A DNA stretch of 64,000 nt, taken from the NCBI GenBank assembly GCA_026706485.1, contig JAPOYR010000012.1, positions 1-64,000 of the forward strand, in the 5' to 3' direction. Below are positions 18,350 through 26,109 of this stretch, piece after piece (positions within the stretch are counted from its first letter, which is position 1; each line of letters starts with the position of its first letter). The notes beneath the pieces are model-generated. The model had not been told where the DNA came from, did not search any database, and saw nothing but the letters and a program-made list of their open reading frames with translations. The position numbers and the translations under genes were made by a program. This DNA is from Chloroflexota bacterium (GTDB taxonomy: Bacteria; Chloroflexota; UBA11872).

Positions 18350-18601
18350 ATGTCGCATGGCGCCCGAGTCTCCATCGAATACTGCAGTCAATGAAACTAT
18401 CTCCCCAGAGCCGTCCGTGCGACGGAGGAGATTCTGACCGAGTTCGCGAGCGACGTGGCCGAGTGGACGCTGATTCCTTCCGGCGGCGGCGTGTTTGAGG
18501 TGATGGTTAACGATCAGCTCGTCTTTTCCAAGCGCGAGTTAAAGCGGCACGCCAAGCCCGGCGAGATCTATCCGCTGGTCGCCGAGGCGCTGGCGGGGTA
18601 G
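18350..18601 (+). CDS. SelW/Rdx-family selenoprotein (in-frame UGA = Sec15)
   Basis: An 83-residue thioredoxin-like protein that a standard caller would miss, because codon 15 is TGA (18392-18394). It reads MSHGARVSIEYCSQ, then TGA, then NYLPRAVRATEEILTEF. The rest is AEWTLIPSGGGVFEVMVN and LVFSKRELKRHAKPGE, ending in TAG. This matches the SelT/SelW/SelH (Rdx) family, in which a CxxC or CxxU redox motif follows the first strand and the core reads GGxFEVxVxGxxVxSRK. The UGA falls exactly at the second Cys of CxxC. A hairpin directly after it resembles a bacterial SECIS, and selB is about 5.5 kb away. GGGAG lies about nine bases before the ATG. Probable redox role; partner unknown. Confidence 0.85.
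18400..18431 (+). promoter_or_regulatory. bSECIS-like hairpin downstream of the UGA codon
   Basis: Apical stem CCGTC (18411-18415) with GACGG (18421-18425) closes a 5-base loop CGTGC. A lower stem TCTCC (18400-18404) with GGAGA (18427-18431) lies beneath an asymmetric internal loop. The UGA ends 21 bases before the apical loop, and a G sits at the second loop position. Both features fit the accepted bacterial SECIS model, in which SelB binds the loop. Confidence 0.65.
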
Positions 18602-18656
18602 CTCGCCGGGGAACGCGCCGGGCCGGACACGACCGAAGGGTCGCCCGTGACCCTGA

Positions 18657-20459
18657 TCAGTTCTGCATCACGCACGTTGGCGGGCACTGGGCCTGGGGCG
18701 TCGGTGGGGCGCGCGGCTCGGGCATCGCCAGGGGCAATCCTTCGGGCAACCGCTCGATGTCCCGGGCGTCGAGCTTGCGCACCCGGTTCCAGGCAAACCC
18801 GTGCGCGGTGAAGATATCCAGGTTGGGAATCCACCGACGTTCGCCGTCTGAGACCAGGTATATGCGGTCGTCACTGTCCTTGATCAAGTCGCCGTCGCTC
18901 ACGTGAGCGGCGATGAAGACCTGAAAGAAGGCCCCCTCCTTCACGACGGCGAACTCCCGCTCGTAGTCCGGCGTGCTTGCCTGGAGATACAGGCTGCGAC
19001 CGCTCAGCAGGATCTCTTCCGCTCGGTCGATTCCCATCGTTTTCAGCCCTGACACCTGAACCTGAATGTTCTTGTCCGCACCGAAATCGTCGACAAACAG
19101 CGCATACCGGTGATGCCACGAGGACGGCCAGGTGCTCATGTACACGCTGTTCGGCACCATGTGTCGGATCTGCGCCCGCGCGTGCTCGGTCAGGACCTTG
19201 GCGTGCCCCGTAATGCCGCTGATGTTGCGCCACGCATCCCCGGTCATCTGCACACCGGCGCGCGCCGCAACCCCGGCCAGCAGCGCCAACGACACCACCC
19301 ACACCGCCGGTCGTACAAATCGAGCGAGCCGCAGTCGACGGAGCGCTGCTGGCGCCGCCGCGAGGAGGAGTGCCAAGCCCCCCGCCAGCCAGATCCCAAG
19401 AATGACGTAGACCACGGCGAAGTAGTGGTCATAGTCCGGAATCGTGTAAATGAACGTGAACAGCCCGGTTAAAGCGGCGGTGCCCAGGGTCCATCCCGCG
19501 AATCGCCAATCTCGCGCGGCAACGACGAAGAAGCCCGCAATGATCGCCACGACCCAGACCCACCCAAACTCGCGCAGCACGTCGGCGGTGAACTCTTGCC
19601 AGCGGGGCCCCAGGTGCTCGCCGGGTGTGACGAAGAGGCTGCGCGCAATGCTGGTGCCGCCCGGCGCGGCCGTAGAGGAGAACGCGTGGTCCCAGATATC
19701 GCGAAACCCGAGCAGCCGCTCCGTCTCGGGCTCTCTGAACGCCACTGGGGTCCAGCGGGCGCGCAGCAGATAGATCCAGGGAGTCAGGCCGATCAGGAAC
19801 GCGCCGGCCGCCAGCGCCGCTTCGCGTGGCCGCGGCCGGCGCCACGGCCGCCGCGCCAGGACGTACGCAAGCGTAAAGGGCAGCATGAACAAGCTGAGCG
19901 CGTGATTGGTGAACGACAGGCCGGTGGCCAGGGCCACCGCCGCCAACCGCACCGGCGATGGGCGCCGCTGGAAGGCGCGCAGCGAAGCGGCCACCGCCAG
20001 CATGAGCACCATCTGCAAGCTGAAGCTCTCCGCTTGAACCCCGAGTGTCCAGACGCGGAACCCGGTGCCGAAGACGATCGCCGCTCCGAGCGCGGCCACC
20101 CACGAGCCGGTGACGTCCCGGGCCACGACGAACAGCAAGACCGTGGCCAGCGCGGCGAACGTCCCATTCACGACGTTGGCCGCGTGGGCTGGTTCCAGGA
20201 AGCTCAAGGCGTGGGACCCGAGGAATACCGCGGCTGTGAGCAGCGGATACGATGGCGGGTGGGCGATGCCGCCCAGATACCCCAGCGTCTGAAACTCGCC
20301 TTCGTCGCCGCCGTTCACATACGGCACCGCGCTCAGCCAGTAAAACGGCAACGCCAGCCCGGCCAGCACCACGATCGGCAGCCAAAACTGAATGTGCGGC
20401 CGGGCGGCGACGGCCGCAGAGGCCGCCCTAATCCGGTGCGCAGCGCTCATTGCAGCCAT
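18657..20459 (-). CDS. DUF2723/PMT-like membrane glycosyltransferase with C-terminal soluble module
   Basis: A 600-residue protein with about ten membrane helices in residues 25-400. The first extracytoplasmic loop has NGGDEGEFQTLGYLGGIAHP, matching the acidic catalytic loop of DUF2723 polyprenyl-linked-sugar transferases. The last 70 residues form a distinct module: DGDLIKDSDDRIYLVSDGER then RRWIPNLDIF, a short beta motif seen repeated in some Chloroflexota surface proteins. The ATG at 20459 has GGAGG five bases upstream and is preferred to the GTG at 20465. It begins 18 bases after glcF on the same strand. Likely transfers a sugar to a protein or lipid outside the membrane; acceptor unknown. 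Confidence 0.75.
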   Translation of the reverse strand: MAAMSAAHRIRAASAAVAARPHIQFWLPIVVLAGLALPFYWLSAVPYVNGGDEGEFQTLGYLGGIAHPPSYPLLTAAVFLGSHALSFLEPAHAANVVNGTFAALATVLLFVVARDVTGSWVAALGAAIVFGTGFRVWTLGVQAESFSLQMVLMLAVAASLRAFQRRPSPVRLAAVALATGLSFTNHALSLFMLPFTLAYVLARRPWRRPRPREAALAAGAFLIGLTPWIYLLRARWTPVAFREPETERLLGFRDIWDHAFSSTAAPGGTSIARSLFVTPGEHLGPRWQEFTADVLREFGWVWVVAIIAGFFVVAARDWRFAGWTLGTAALTGLFTFIYTIPDYDHYFAVVYVILGIWLAGGLALLLAAAPAALRRLRLARFVRPAVWVVSLALLAGVAARAGVQMTGDAWRNISGITGHAKVLTEHARAQIRHMVPNSVYMSTWPSSWHHRYALFVDDFGADKNIQVQVSGLKTMGIDRAEEILLSGRSLYLQASTPDYEREFAVVKEGAFFQVFIAAHVSDGDLIKDSDDRIYLVSDGERRWIPNLDIFTAHGFAWNRVRKLDARDIERLPEGLPLAMPEPRAPPTPQAQCPPTCVMQN

Positions 20460-20477
20460 CGCCACCTCCGCGTGCGG

Positions 20478-21785
20478 TCACTCCGTGGCGTAGGCCGTAT
20501 CCAGAAACTCGGCGAGGTGCAGGACTTCGAGATCGAGGCCTCGCCGCCGCGCGCCGGTGCGCAGGTGCAGGATGCAGCCCGGATTGCCCGACACGATGGT
20601 GCGCGCCCCCGTCGCCTCGATCGCGTCGAGCTTTTCATCCAGGATCTGCAGCGACACCTCCGTGTCGGTGGCGCTGTAGAGGCCCGCGGCGCCGCAGCAG
20701 ATCGTGGGGTTGGCCGTCTCCACCAGCGTCACGCCGGGGACCGCGCCGATCAGGTCGCGGGGCTGCTGCGATATGCCCTGGGCGTGCACCAGGTGGCAGG
20801 CGTCCTGGTAGATCACCTCGCGCTCGACCGCGGCCGAGCCTGCAGGTGCCTCGATTTCCGCTAGGAACTCCGAGAAGTCGCGCACCTTGGCGACAAACGC
20901 GCGCGCCCGCTCGCCGTAAGCGGGATCCCCGGCCAGCAGGTGGCCGTACTCCTTCAGGGTCGAGCCGCAGCCGGCGGAATTGACGACGATGGCGTCGAAG
21001 GCCTCCGCCTCGAAGGCGTCGATGTTGCGCCGGGCCAGATCGCGGGCGGTTTCGCGCGCGCCGCCGTGCACGTGGAGCGCGCCGCAGCACTGCTGGTGCT
21101 CGGGAATGTGGACGTCGCAGCCGGCGCGCGCCAGCACCCGCAGCGAGGCGCGGTGGGCCTCGGCGAGCGACAGCGACATGATGCAGCCGGTCAGGAAGGC
21201 CACCCGATGGCGGCGCTCGCCCTCCGCCGGCACGAAGCGCAGGTCGGCGGCCTGGAGGAACTCAGCGGACATCGGCGGCGACATCGCGTCGAGCCGCGCC
21301 AGCGGCGGCGCCAGGGCCTGCAACACCCGGCTGCGGCGCACCAGCCACTGCAGGCCGCTGCGCTGATACAGCCGCAAGCCTTGCCCCATCAGCCGCAGCG
21401 CGCGCGGTCGGGTGAAGACGTGGCGCAGCACCAGGTCGGCGACGCGCCGCGCCCGCGGCAACAGCCCGGCCTGCACCGTCTGTGCGCGCACGTCCTCGAT
21501 GATCTCGCCGTACTTGACGCCCGAGGGACAAGCCGTCTCACAGGCGCGGCAATCCAGGCAGCGGAAGGTGTGCTTCAGAAAGGTCGGGCTGGTGAGGGAC
21601 ATGTGCCCGTCCGACACCGCTTTGGTGAGCTGAATCCGCCCGCGCGGCGAGTCCATTTCCAGCCGCAGCACGCGGTAGGTGGGGCACTCGTTGAGGCACA
21701 GACCGCAGTGCACGCAGGTGGCGATGGTGGCGGGGTCTGGCGCGTCGTGGGTGCTGAAGCCCACCTGCGGCGCGGCGACGCTCAT
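20478..21785 (-). CDS. glcF: Glycolate oxidase iron-sulfur subunit GlcF-like
   Basis: A 435-residue electron-transfer subunit. Two 4Fe-4S motifs are near the N-terminus: CVHCGLCLNECPTYR and CLDCRACETACPSG. Two cysteine-rich CCG domains follow, with QCCGALHVHGG and ICCGAAGLYS, typical of GlcF, LldE and heterodisulfide-reductase-like subunits. The ATG at 21785 overlaps the stop of the FAD subunit by four bases, so the two are translationally coupled. Probably accepts electrons from the flavin subunit during oxidation of glycolate or another 2-hydroxy acid. No GlcD-like main dehydrogenase subunit is in this window. Confidence 0.87.
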   Translation of the reverse strand: MSVAAPQVGFSTHDAPDPATIATCVHCGLCLNECPTYRVLRLEMDSPRGRIQLTKAVSDGHMSLTSPTFLKHTFRCLDCRACETACPSGVKYGEIIEDVRAQTVQAGLLPRARRVADLVLRHVFTRPRALRLMGQGLRLYQRSGLQWLVRRSRVLQALAPPLARLDAMSPPMSAEFLQAADLRFVPAEGERRHRVAFLTGCIMSLSLAEAHRASLRVLARAGCDVHIPEHQQCCGALHVHGGARETARDLARRNIDAFEAEAFDAIVVNSAGCGSTLKEYGHLLAGDPAYGERARAFVAKVRDFSEFLAEIEAPAGSAAVEREVIYQDACHLVHAQGISQQPRDLIGAVPGVTLVETANPTICCGAAGLYSATDTEVSLQILDEKLDAIEATGARTIVSGNPGCILHLRTGARRRGLDLEVLHLAEFLDTAYATE

Positions 21786-23140
21786 GCGGCATCCGCCAGG
21801 AAGCGCCCAGGGTTGAGCGTGCGGTTGGGATCGAACGCGCGCCGCAACTCGCCGGCGAGCGCATGCGCGGCGTTGGACGGATCCACGCCCCAAACATCCA
21901 GGCGGCGCTTGACGCCGGGTGGCGCCGCCTCAACCACGACGGGAGCGTCGAACATCCGCGCGGCGCCGCGTAGATCGGAGACGGCGCGGCAAACCGCGTC
22001 GGTGTCGCCGCCCGTCCAGCGCACCCGCCCGACGCCGCTCACGGCGTGCGCCTCCGCGCGCCACTCCAGGCCGTGCTCGGCGGCAATCTCGGCCGCCGTC
22101 CCGAGAAGCGATGGAATCTGCGACGAGAGGGCGCTCATGCGGGATACCGTATACGGCTCGCCGGTTGGTGGCGGTTCCGCCACACGCACCGCGTCGCGCC
22201 AGAGGTCGCGCTGCGCGTCGCCCTCAAGCACGTGTGGGGCGGCGCCGTTGGAGGCGAGCGTCTCGTGCACCATCGCGAGTTGCGCGGCCACCCCGGCCTC
22301 CGCGCCGCCGAACCGCACCGCCAGCAGCCAGGGGCCGTCCGGCACGTCGGCTGACGCGACCAGTCGCCGGTCGATGAGATCGACCCCGGTGGGCGCGACC
22401 GGCAGGGCCACGATCGACCCAACCGCGCCCCCCGCGTCGAGCGCCGATGCGTAACCATAGACCGCCGTGCGCTCGTTGGCCGGCAGCGGCGCCACCTTCA
22501 GGTTTACGCGAGTAATCAGCCCCAGCGTGCCCAGCGCACCAATGTGACCCTTGTGCAGGTCATAGCCGGTCACGTTTTTGACCACCATGCCGCCGGATTT
22601 GGTGATGGCGCCGTCCGGCCCCGCCGTCTCCGCGCCGATCACCAGGTCGCGCAGCGAGCCCGAGGCCACCCGGCGCGGGCCCGACATGTTGGTGGCCATC
22701 AGGCCGCCCAATGTGGCGGATGCCGCGAATGGCGGGTCCAGCGGCAAGTGCTGGCCCTCCTCGCGCAGCCGAGCCTGCAGCGCGGCCAGCGTGACGCCGG
22801 CCTGGACGCCAAGGGTCAGGTCCGCCGGCGTGTAGTTCACGAGATCATTGAGCCCGGTCGTGTCGAGCACCACGTCGACGCGTTCGGGCACATTCCCTAG
22901 CCCCATCTGGGCGCCGGCCCCGCGCGGGACGACCGCGGCGCCCACCTCGTCGCACCGCGCCAGCACGGCCGCCGCTTCGTCCGGATGCGCGGGCTGGACG
23001 ACCACGGACGGCTCAACCCCGTCGACGGCCAACGCCACGAGGTCGCCGGTGCGGATGCGGCTGGCCGGCACATCGCGCGCCAACGCGGCCGCTATCTCCT
23101 TGGCCGTAACGGCAGTCGGAGCTTCAGCTTCAAGTGCCAT
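21782..23140 (-). CDS. glcE: FAD-binding 2-hydroxyacid oxidase subunit (GlcE/GlcD-like)
   Basis: A 452-residue flavoprotein of the FAD-linked oxidase (VAO/PCMH) family. The FAD-binding part spans residues about 35-215: VVVQPAHPDEAAAVLARCDE, VVPRGAGAQMGLG, and SATLGGLMATNMSGPRR with SGGMVVKNVTGYDLHKGHIG. The last is close to GlcE and GlcD. The C-terminal half is the shorter GlcE-like cap. The ATG at 23140 follows a promoter (23148-23176) so closely that the message is probably leaderless. Operon order is glcE-glcF, then the glycosyltransferase gene. Glycolate is the best guess; D-lactate is possible. Confidence 0.82.
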   Translation of the reverse strand: MALEAEAPTAVTAKEIAAALARDVPASRIRTGDLVALAVDGVEPSVVVQPAHPDEAAAVLARCDEVGAAVVPRGAGAQMGLGNVPERVDVVLDTTGLNDLVNYTPADLTLGVQAGVTLAALQARLREEGQHLPLDPPFAASATLGGLMATNMSGPRRVASGSLRDLVIGAETAGPDGAITKSGGMVVKNVTGYDLHKGHIGALGTLGLITRVNLKVAPLPANERTAVYGYASALDAGGAVGSIVALPVAPTGVDLIDRRLVASADVPDGPWLLAVRFGGAEAGVAAQLAMVHETLASNGAAPHVLEGDAQRDLWRDAVRVAEPPPTGEPYTVSRMSALSSQIPSLLGTAAEIAAEHGLEWRAEAHAVSGVGRVRWTGGDTDAVCRAVSDLRGAARMFDAPVVVEAAPPGVKRRLDVWGVDPSNAAHALAGELRRAFDPNRTLNPGRFLADAA

Positions 23141-23147
23141 GATTGGC

Positions 23148-23176
23148 AGTATGGAGTGCGGTCAGGACCGGAACAA
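23148..23176 (-). promoter_or_regulatory. Promoter of glcE-glcF
   Basis: On the minus strand TTGTTC (23176-23171), a 17-nt spacer and CATACT (23153-23148). The -10 box ends seven bases before the ATG of glcE, so the transcript is expected to be leaderless, as for marR at the left end of the window. Confidence 0.5.
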
Positions 23177-23191
23177 CCGCCGAGACACGGC

Positions 23192-24103
23192 ATGATCGTG
23201 GCGCGCACGCGGGCCGAGTTGGCGGCGGCGCGCGTCGGGCTCCCGGATCGCGTCGGCGCCGTGCTGACCATGGGCGGCCTGCACGACGGCCACAGCGCGC
23301 TGCTGCGGGCGGCGCGCCGGGAATGCGCCTCCGTCGTGGCCACGCTGTTCGTAAATCCCAGCCAGTTCGAGAGCGAGCACGACGCCGCCGCCTATCCGAG
23401 AGACGAGGCCGCCGACTTGCGCCGGTTCGCCGCCGAGGCCGTGGACGTGGCGTTTGTCCCGCCGGTCCACGAGATCTACGCGCCGGGGTCCGCCACCCAG
23501 GTCGGTGCGGGGCGCCTCGGCACCGTGCTCGAAGGCGCCAGCCGGCCCGGCCACTTCAACGGCGTCGCCACCGTGGTCGCCCTGCTGCTCGATCTCACGC
23601 GCCCCGCACGCTCCTATTTTGGACAGAAGGATTGGCAGCAAACGTGCGTAATTCGGCAGGTCGTGGATGGTCTTGCGCTGGACGTTGAGCTGCGCGTGGT
23701 CGGCACCGTGCGTGACGACGAGGGCCTGGCATTGGGCACGCGCAACGGGCGGCTGTCGGTCGAGGGGCGGCGCGCGGCCCTGGTGCTCCACCGTGCGTTA
23801 ACGGCCGGCGCCCGGGCTTGGCGCGGCGGCGAGCGGGCGGCGGACCGCGTTGAGCGCACGATGCGGCGGGAGCTCGATACCGAACCGGGCGCCAGCGTCG
23901 ATTACGCGGTGGCGCGCGATCCCCATACGCTCAACGCCCTCCATCCCAACGCCTCATCCGTCGCGCTGCTCGTGGCCGCCTGGGTGGAAGGGGTGCGTCT
24001 GATCGACAACCTCGTCCTCGGCGACGGCCTCGTGGATATCGACCCCGCGCCGCTGCTGGCCGACGCCGCGGCTGCGACCGGCGGCGGTCCGCCCCCGCCG
24101 TGA
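23192..24103 (+). CDS. panC: Pantothenate synthetase
   Basis: A 303-residue enzyme joining pantoate and beta-alanine with ATP in coenzyme A synthesis. Motifs: LTMGGLHDGHSALLRAAR (the HIGH-like ATP site), ATLFVNPSQFE, YPRDEAADL, PGHFNGVATVV, and YFGQKDWQQ, all in family order. It departs slightly from the usual GALHEGH and SSRN (here GGLHDGH and GTRN). The ATG at 23192 starts where homology begins; upstream is antisense to glcE. Its stop overlaps the selB GTG by four bases, so the genes are coupled. No panB or panD nearby. Confidence 0.92.
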   Translation: MIVARTRAELAAARVGLPDRVGAVLTMGGLHDGHSALLRAARRECASVVATLFVNPSQFESEHDAAAYPRDEAADLRRFAAEAVDVAFVPPVHEIYAPGSATQVGAGRLGTVLEGASRPGHFNGVATVVALLLDLTRPARSYFGQKDWQQTCVIRQVVDGLALDVELRVVGTVRDDEGLALGTRNGRLSVEGRRAALVLHRALTAGARAWRGGERAADRVERTMRRELDTEPGASVDYAVARDPHTLNALHPNASSVALLVAAWVEGVRLIDNLVLGDGLVDIDPAPLLADAAAATGGGPPPP

Positions 24104-25989
24104 CGGCCGGTAGCGACGCCCCGTCCGCGGCCACGGTTGGCACCGCGGGTCACGTCGATCATGGCAAGTCGACCCTGGTACACGCGCTGACCGGCATCGA
24201 TCCGGACCGTCTCGCCGAAGAGAAGGCCCGCGGCATGACCATCGACCTGGGCTTCGCCTGGCTCACCCTGCCCAGCGGGCGTTCGGTGAGCCTGGTGGAC
24301 GTTCCGGGTCACGAGCGATTCATTCACAACATGCTGGCCGGCGTGGGTGGGATCGACGCCTGTCTGTTCGTGGTCGCCGCCGACGAAGGCGTAATGCCGC
24401 AGACGCGCGAGCACCTCGACATCGTGACGCTGCTGGGCATTGAGCGCGGAGTGGTCGCGCTGGCGAAAACGGATTTGGTCGACGAGGAGTGGCTCGAGCT
24501 TGTCGAACAGGAGGTGCGCGAAACCCTGGCGGCCAGCTCGCTGTCCCAAGCGCCCGTCGTCCCTGTCTCCGCGCGCGACGGCCGCGGACTGGACGCGCTC
24601 CTGGATGCACTGGATGCGCTTCTGGCGCAGCCGCTGTCCCGACCGCAGGTCGGTGGACCGCGACTGCCGGTGGACCGGGCCTTCACCCAGCGGGGCTTCG
24701 GCACCGTGGTGACCGGCACGCTGAACGGCGGGCCGCTGGACGTGGGCGACACGGTCCACCTGTATCCGGGCGGCGCGCGGACGCGCGTACGCGGCTTGCA
24801 GACCCATCGCGCGGCCGAGGACCGCGCCTGGCCGGGGCGGCGCGTGGCGGTGAACCTCGGCGGCGTCACGCCCGCCGACGTCCCGCGCGGCACCGTGGTC
24901 GCCGCGCCGGGCGCCGTCACCGAGACGCGACGCCTGGACGCCACGCTGCGCCTGCTGCCGTCGGCGCCGCGCGCGTTGAAGCCGGGGGAGCGCGTGTCGT
25001 GGCACTCGGGCACTGCCGAGGTCGTGGCGGCGGTGCGCTATCTGGAGGCCGACCCCGTCCAGCCGGGTGGCGCCGGCTGGGTCCAGTGGCGGCTTGGCGA
25101 GGCGGTCGCCATCCGCAAGGGCGACCCCTATGTGATCCGACGACTCTCGCCGCCGATGACCATTGGTGGCGGCGAGACCGTGCGCGCGGCGGCCCGCCAC
25201 GTGCCGCGCGGCGACCCTGCCGCGCTGGAAGCCCTCGAACGCGCTCGCCGCGCCCCGCCCGCCGAGCTTGTGGCCGCGGCGGTCGAGGCCGGCGGCCCGC
25301 TCACGCCGGCCGAGATCGCGCGCCGCACCGAGTTGAGCCTCGACCAGGTGACGGCACTGGTGGACGAAATTGAGCGCGCCGGCGGGTTGAGCGTCGTCGG
25401 CGGCTACGCGGCGCCGACCGCCGCCGTCGACGCGCTGCGCCGGCGCATTTCTGCCCTGCTATCGCCAAGCGCCACCGGCGGCCTGCCGCAGGCCGCGTTT
25501 CCCCGGCAGCTGGGAGCCCCGGCGCCCCTCGTCGCGGCGCTGCTCGAAGGCATGTCCGACGAGGGCCGGCTCGTCCTCAAGGAGGGACGAGTCTTGCCGC
25601 CAGGACAAGCGCCCGCGCCGCGCGGCCCCCAGGCCGACCGCCTGCTGGCCGCGCTGGATGAGGGCGGCTTCGCGCCGCCGGACCTGCTCGCGCTGGCGCG
25701 CTCCCACGGCGCCTCGAGCGCGCTCCTCGACGCCCTGGCGGTGGCGGGTGAACTCGTCCGCATCACGCCGACGTTCGGTCTCACCCCGGCGGGCTATTCG
25801 CGCTGGCGGCAGGCCGTTGGCGAGGCCTTTGCCGCAAGCGACCAGGTCACGGTGAAGCAGCTCCGCGACCAGTTGGGCACTAGCCGCAAGTACGTCCTGG
25901 CGTTCTTGGAGCACCTCGACGCCCGGGCCGTCACCCGCCGCGTCGGCGAAGCCCGCATCCTTCTCGACCGCAGCTGGCTGCCGGACTAG
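24100..25989 (+). CDS. selB: Selenocysteine-specific translation elongation factor SelB
   Basis: A 629-residue translational GTPase that delivers Sec-tRNA to UGA codons marked by a SECIS. The G-domain has GTAGHVDHGKSTLVHALTG, EKARGMTIDLGFA, DVPGHERFIHNM and AKTDLVD. EF-Tu-like domains 2 and 3 follow (FTQRGFGTVVTGTLNGG). Residues about 370-629 are the winged-helix repeats unique to SelB, ending KQLRDQLGTSRKYVLAFLEH and ARILLDRSWLPD. Starts at GTG 24100, overlapping the panC stop (GTGA). Its presence explains the UGA-containing gene at 18350. selA, selC and selD were not found in the window. Confidence 0.95.
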   Translation: MTAGSDAPSAATVGTAGHVDHGKSTLVHALTGIDPDRLAEEKARGMTIDLGFAWLTLPSGRSVSLVDVPGHERFIHNMLAGVGGIDACLFVVAADEGVMPQTREHLDIVTLLGIERGVVALAKTDLVDEEWLELVEQEVRETLAASSLSQAPVVPVSARDGRGLDALLDALDALLAQPLSRPQVGGPRLPVDRAFTQRGFGTVVTGTLNGGPLDVGDTVHLYPGGARTRVRGLQTHRAAEDRAWPGRRVAVNLGGVTPADVPRGTVVAAPGAVTETRRLDATLRLLPSAPRALKPGERVSWHSGTAEVVAAVRYLEADPVQPGGAGWVQWRLGEAVAIRKGDPYVIRRLSPPMTIGGGETVRAAARHVPRGDPAALEALERARRAPPAELVAAAVEAGGPLTPAEIARRTELSLDQVTALVDEIERAGGLSVVGGYAAPTAAVDALRRRISALLSPSATGGLPQAAFPRQLGAPAPLVAALLEGMSDEGRLVLKEGRVLPPGQAPAPRGPQADRLLAALDEGGFAPPDLLALARSHGASSALLDALAVAGELVRITPTFGLTPAGYSRWRQAVGEAFAASDQVTVKQLRDQLGTSRKYVLAFLEHLDARAVTRRVGEARILLDRSWLPD

Positions 25990-26045
25990 GACATTCGTAC
26001 TCGCCCCCGTCATTCCGCGACGACGACGCTTGCACAGTCCCGTAG

Positions 26046-26066
26046 GGGCGGGTCTCAGACCCGCCC
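26046..26066. terminator. Bidirectional hairpin between convergent genes (copy 2)
   Basis: GGGCGGGTCT-C-AGACCCGCCC, preceded by GTAG. Compared with the other copies, one base pair in the stem has changed with compensation (T-A to C-G), so the stem is preserved. It lies between selB (+) and pgk (-). Confidence 0.6.
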
Positions 26067-26109
26067 GAGGCCAAGCATCCGGCGCGCTACCAGGTCCGTC
26101 GCCCCCGGC

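Noticed and set aside
18392-18394. The UGA in the SelW-like gene as evidence of a pseudogene
   Set aside because: The rest of the frame is intact, the UGA replaces the exact redox Cys of CxxC, a SECIS-like hairpin follows, and selB is nearby.
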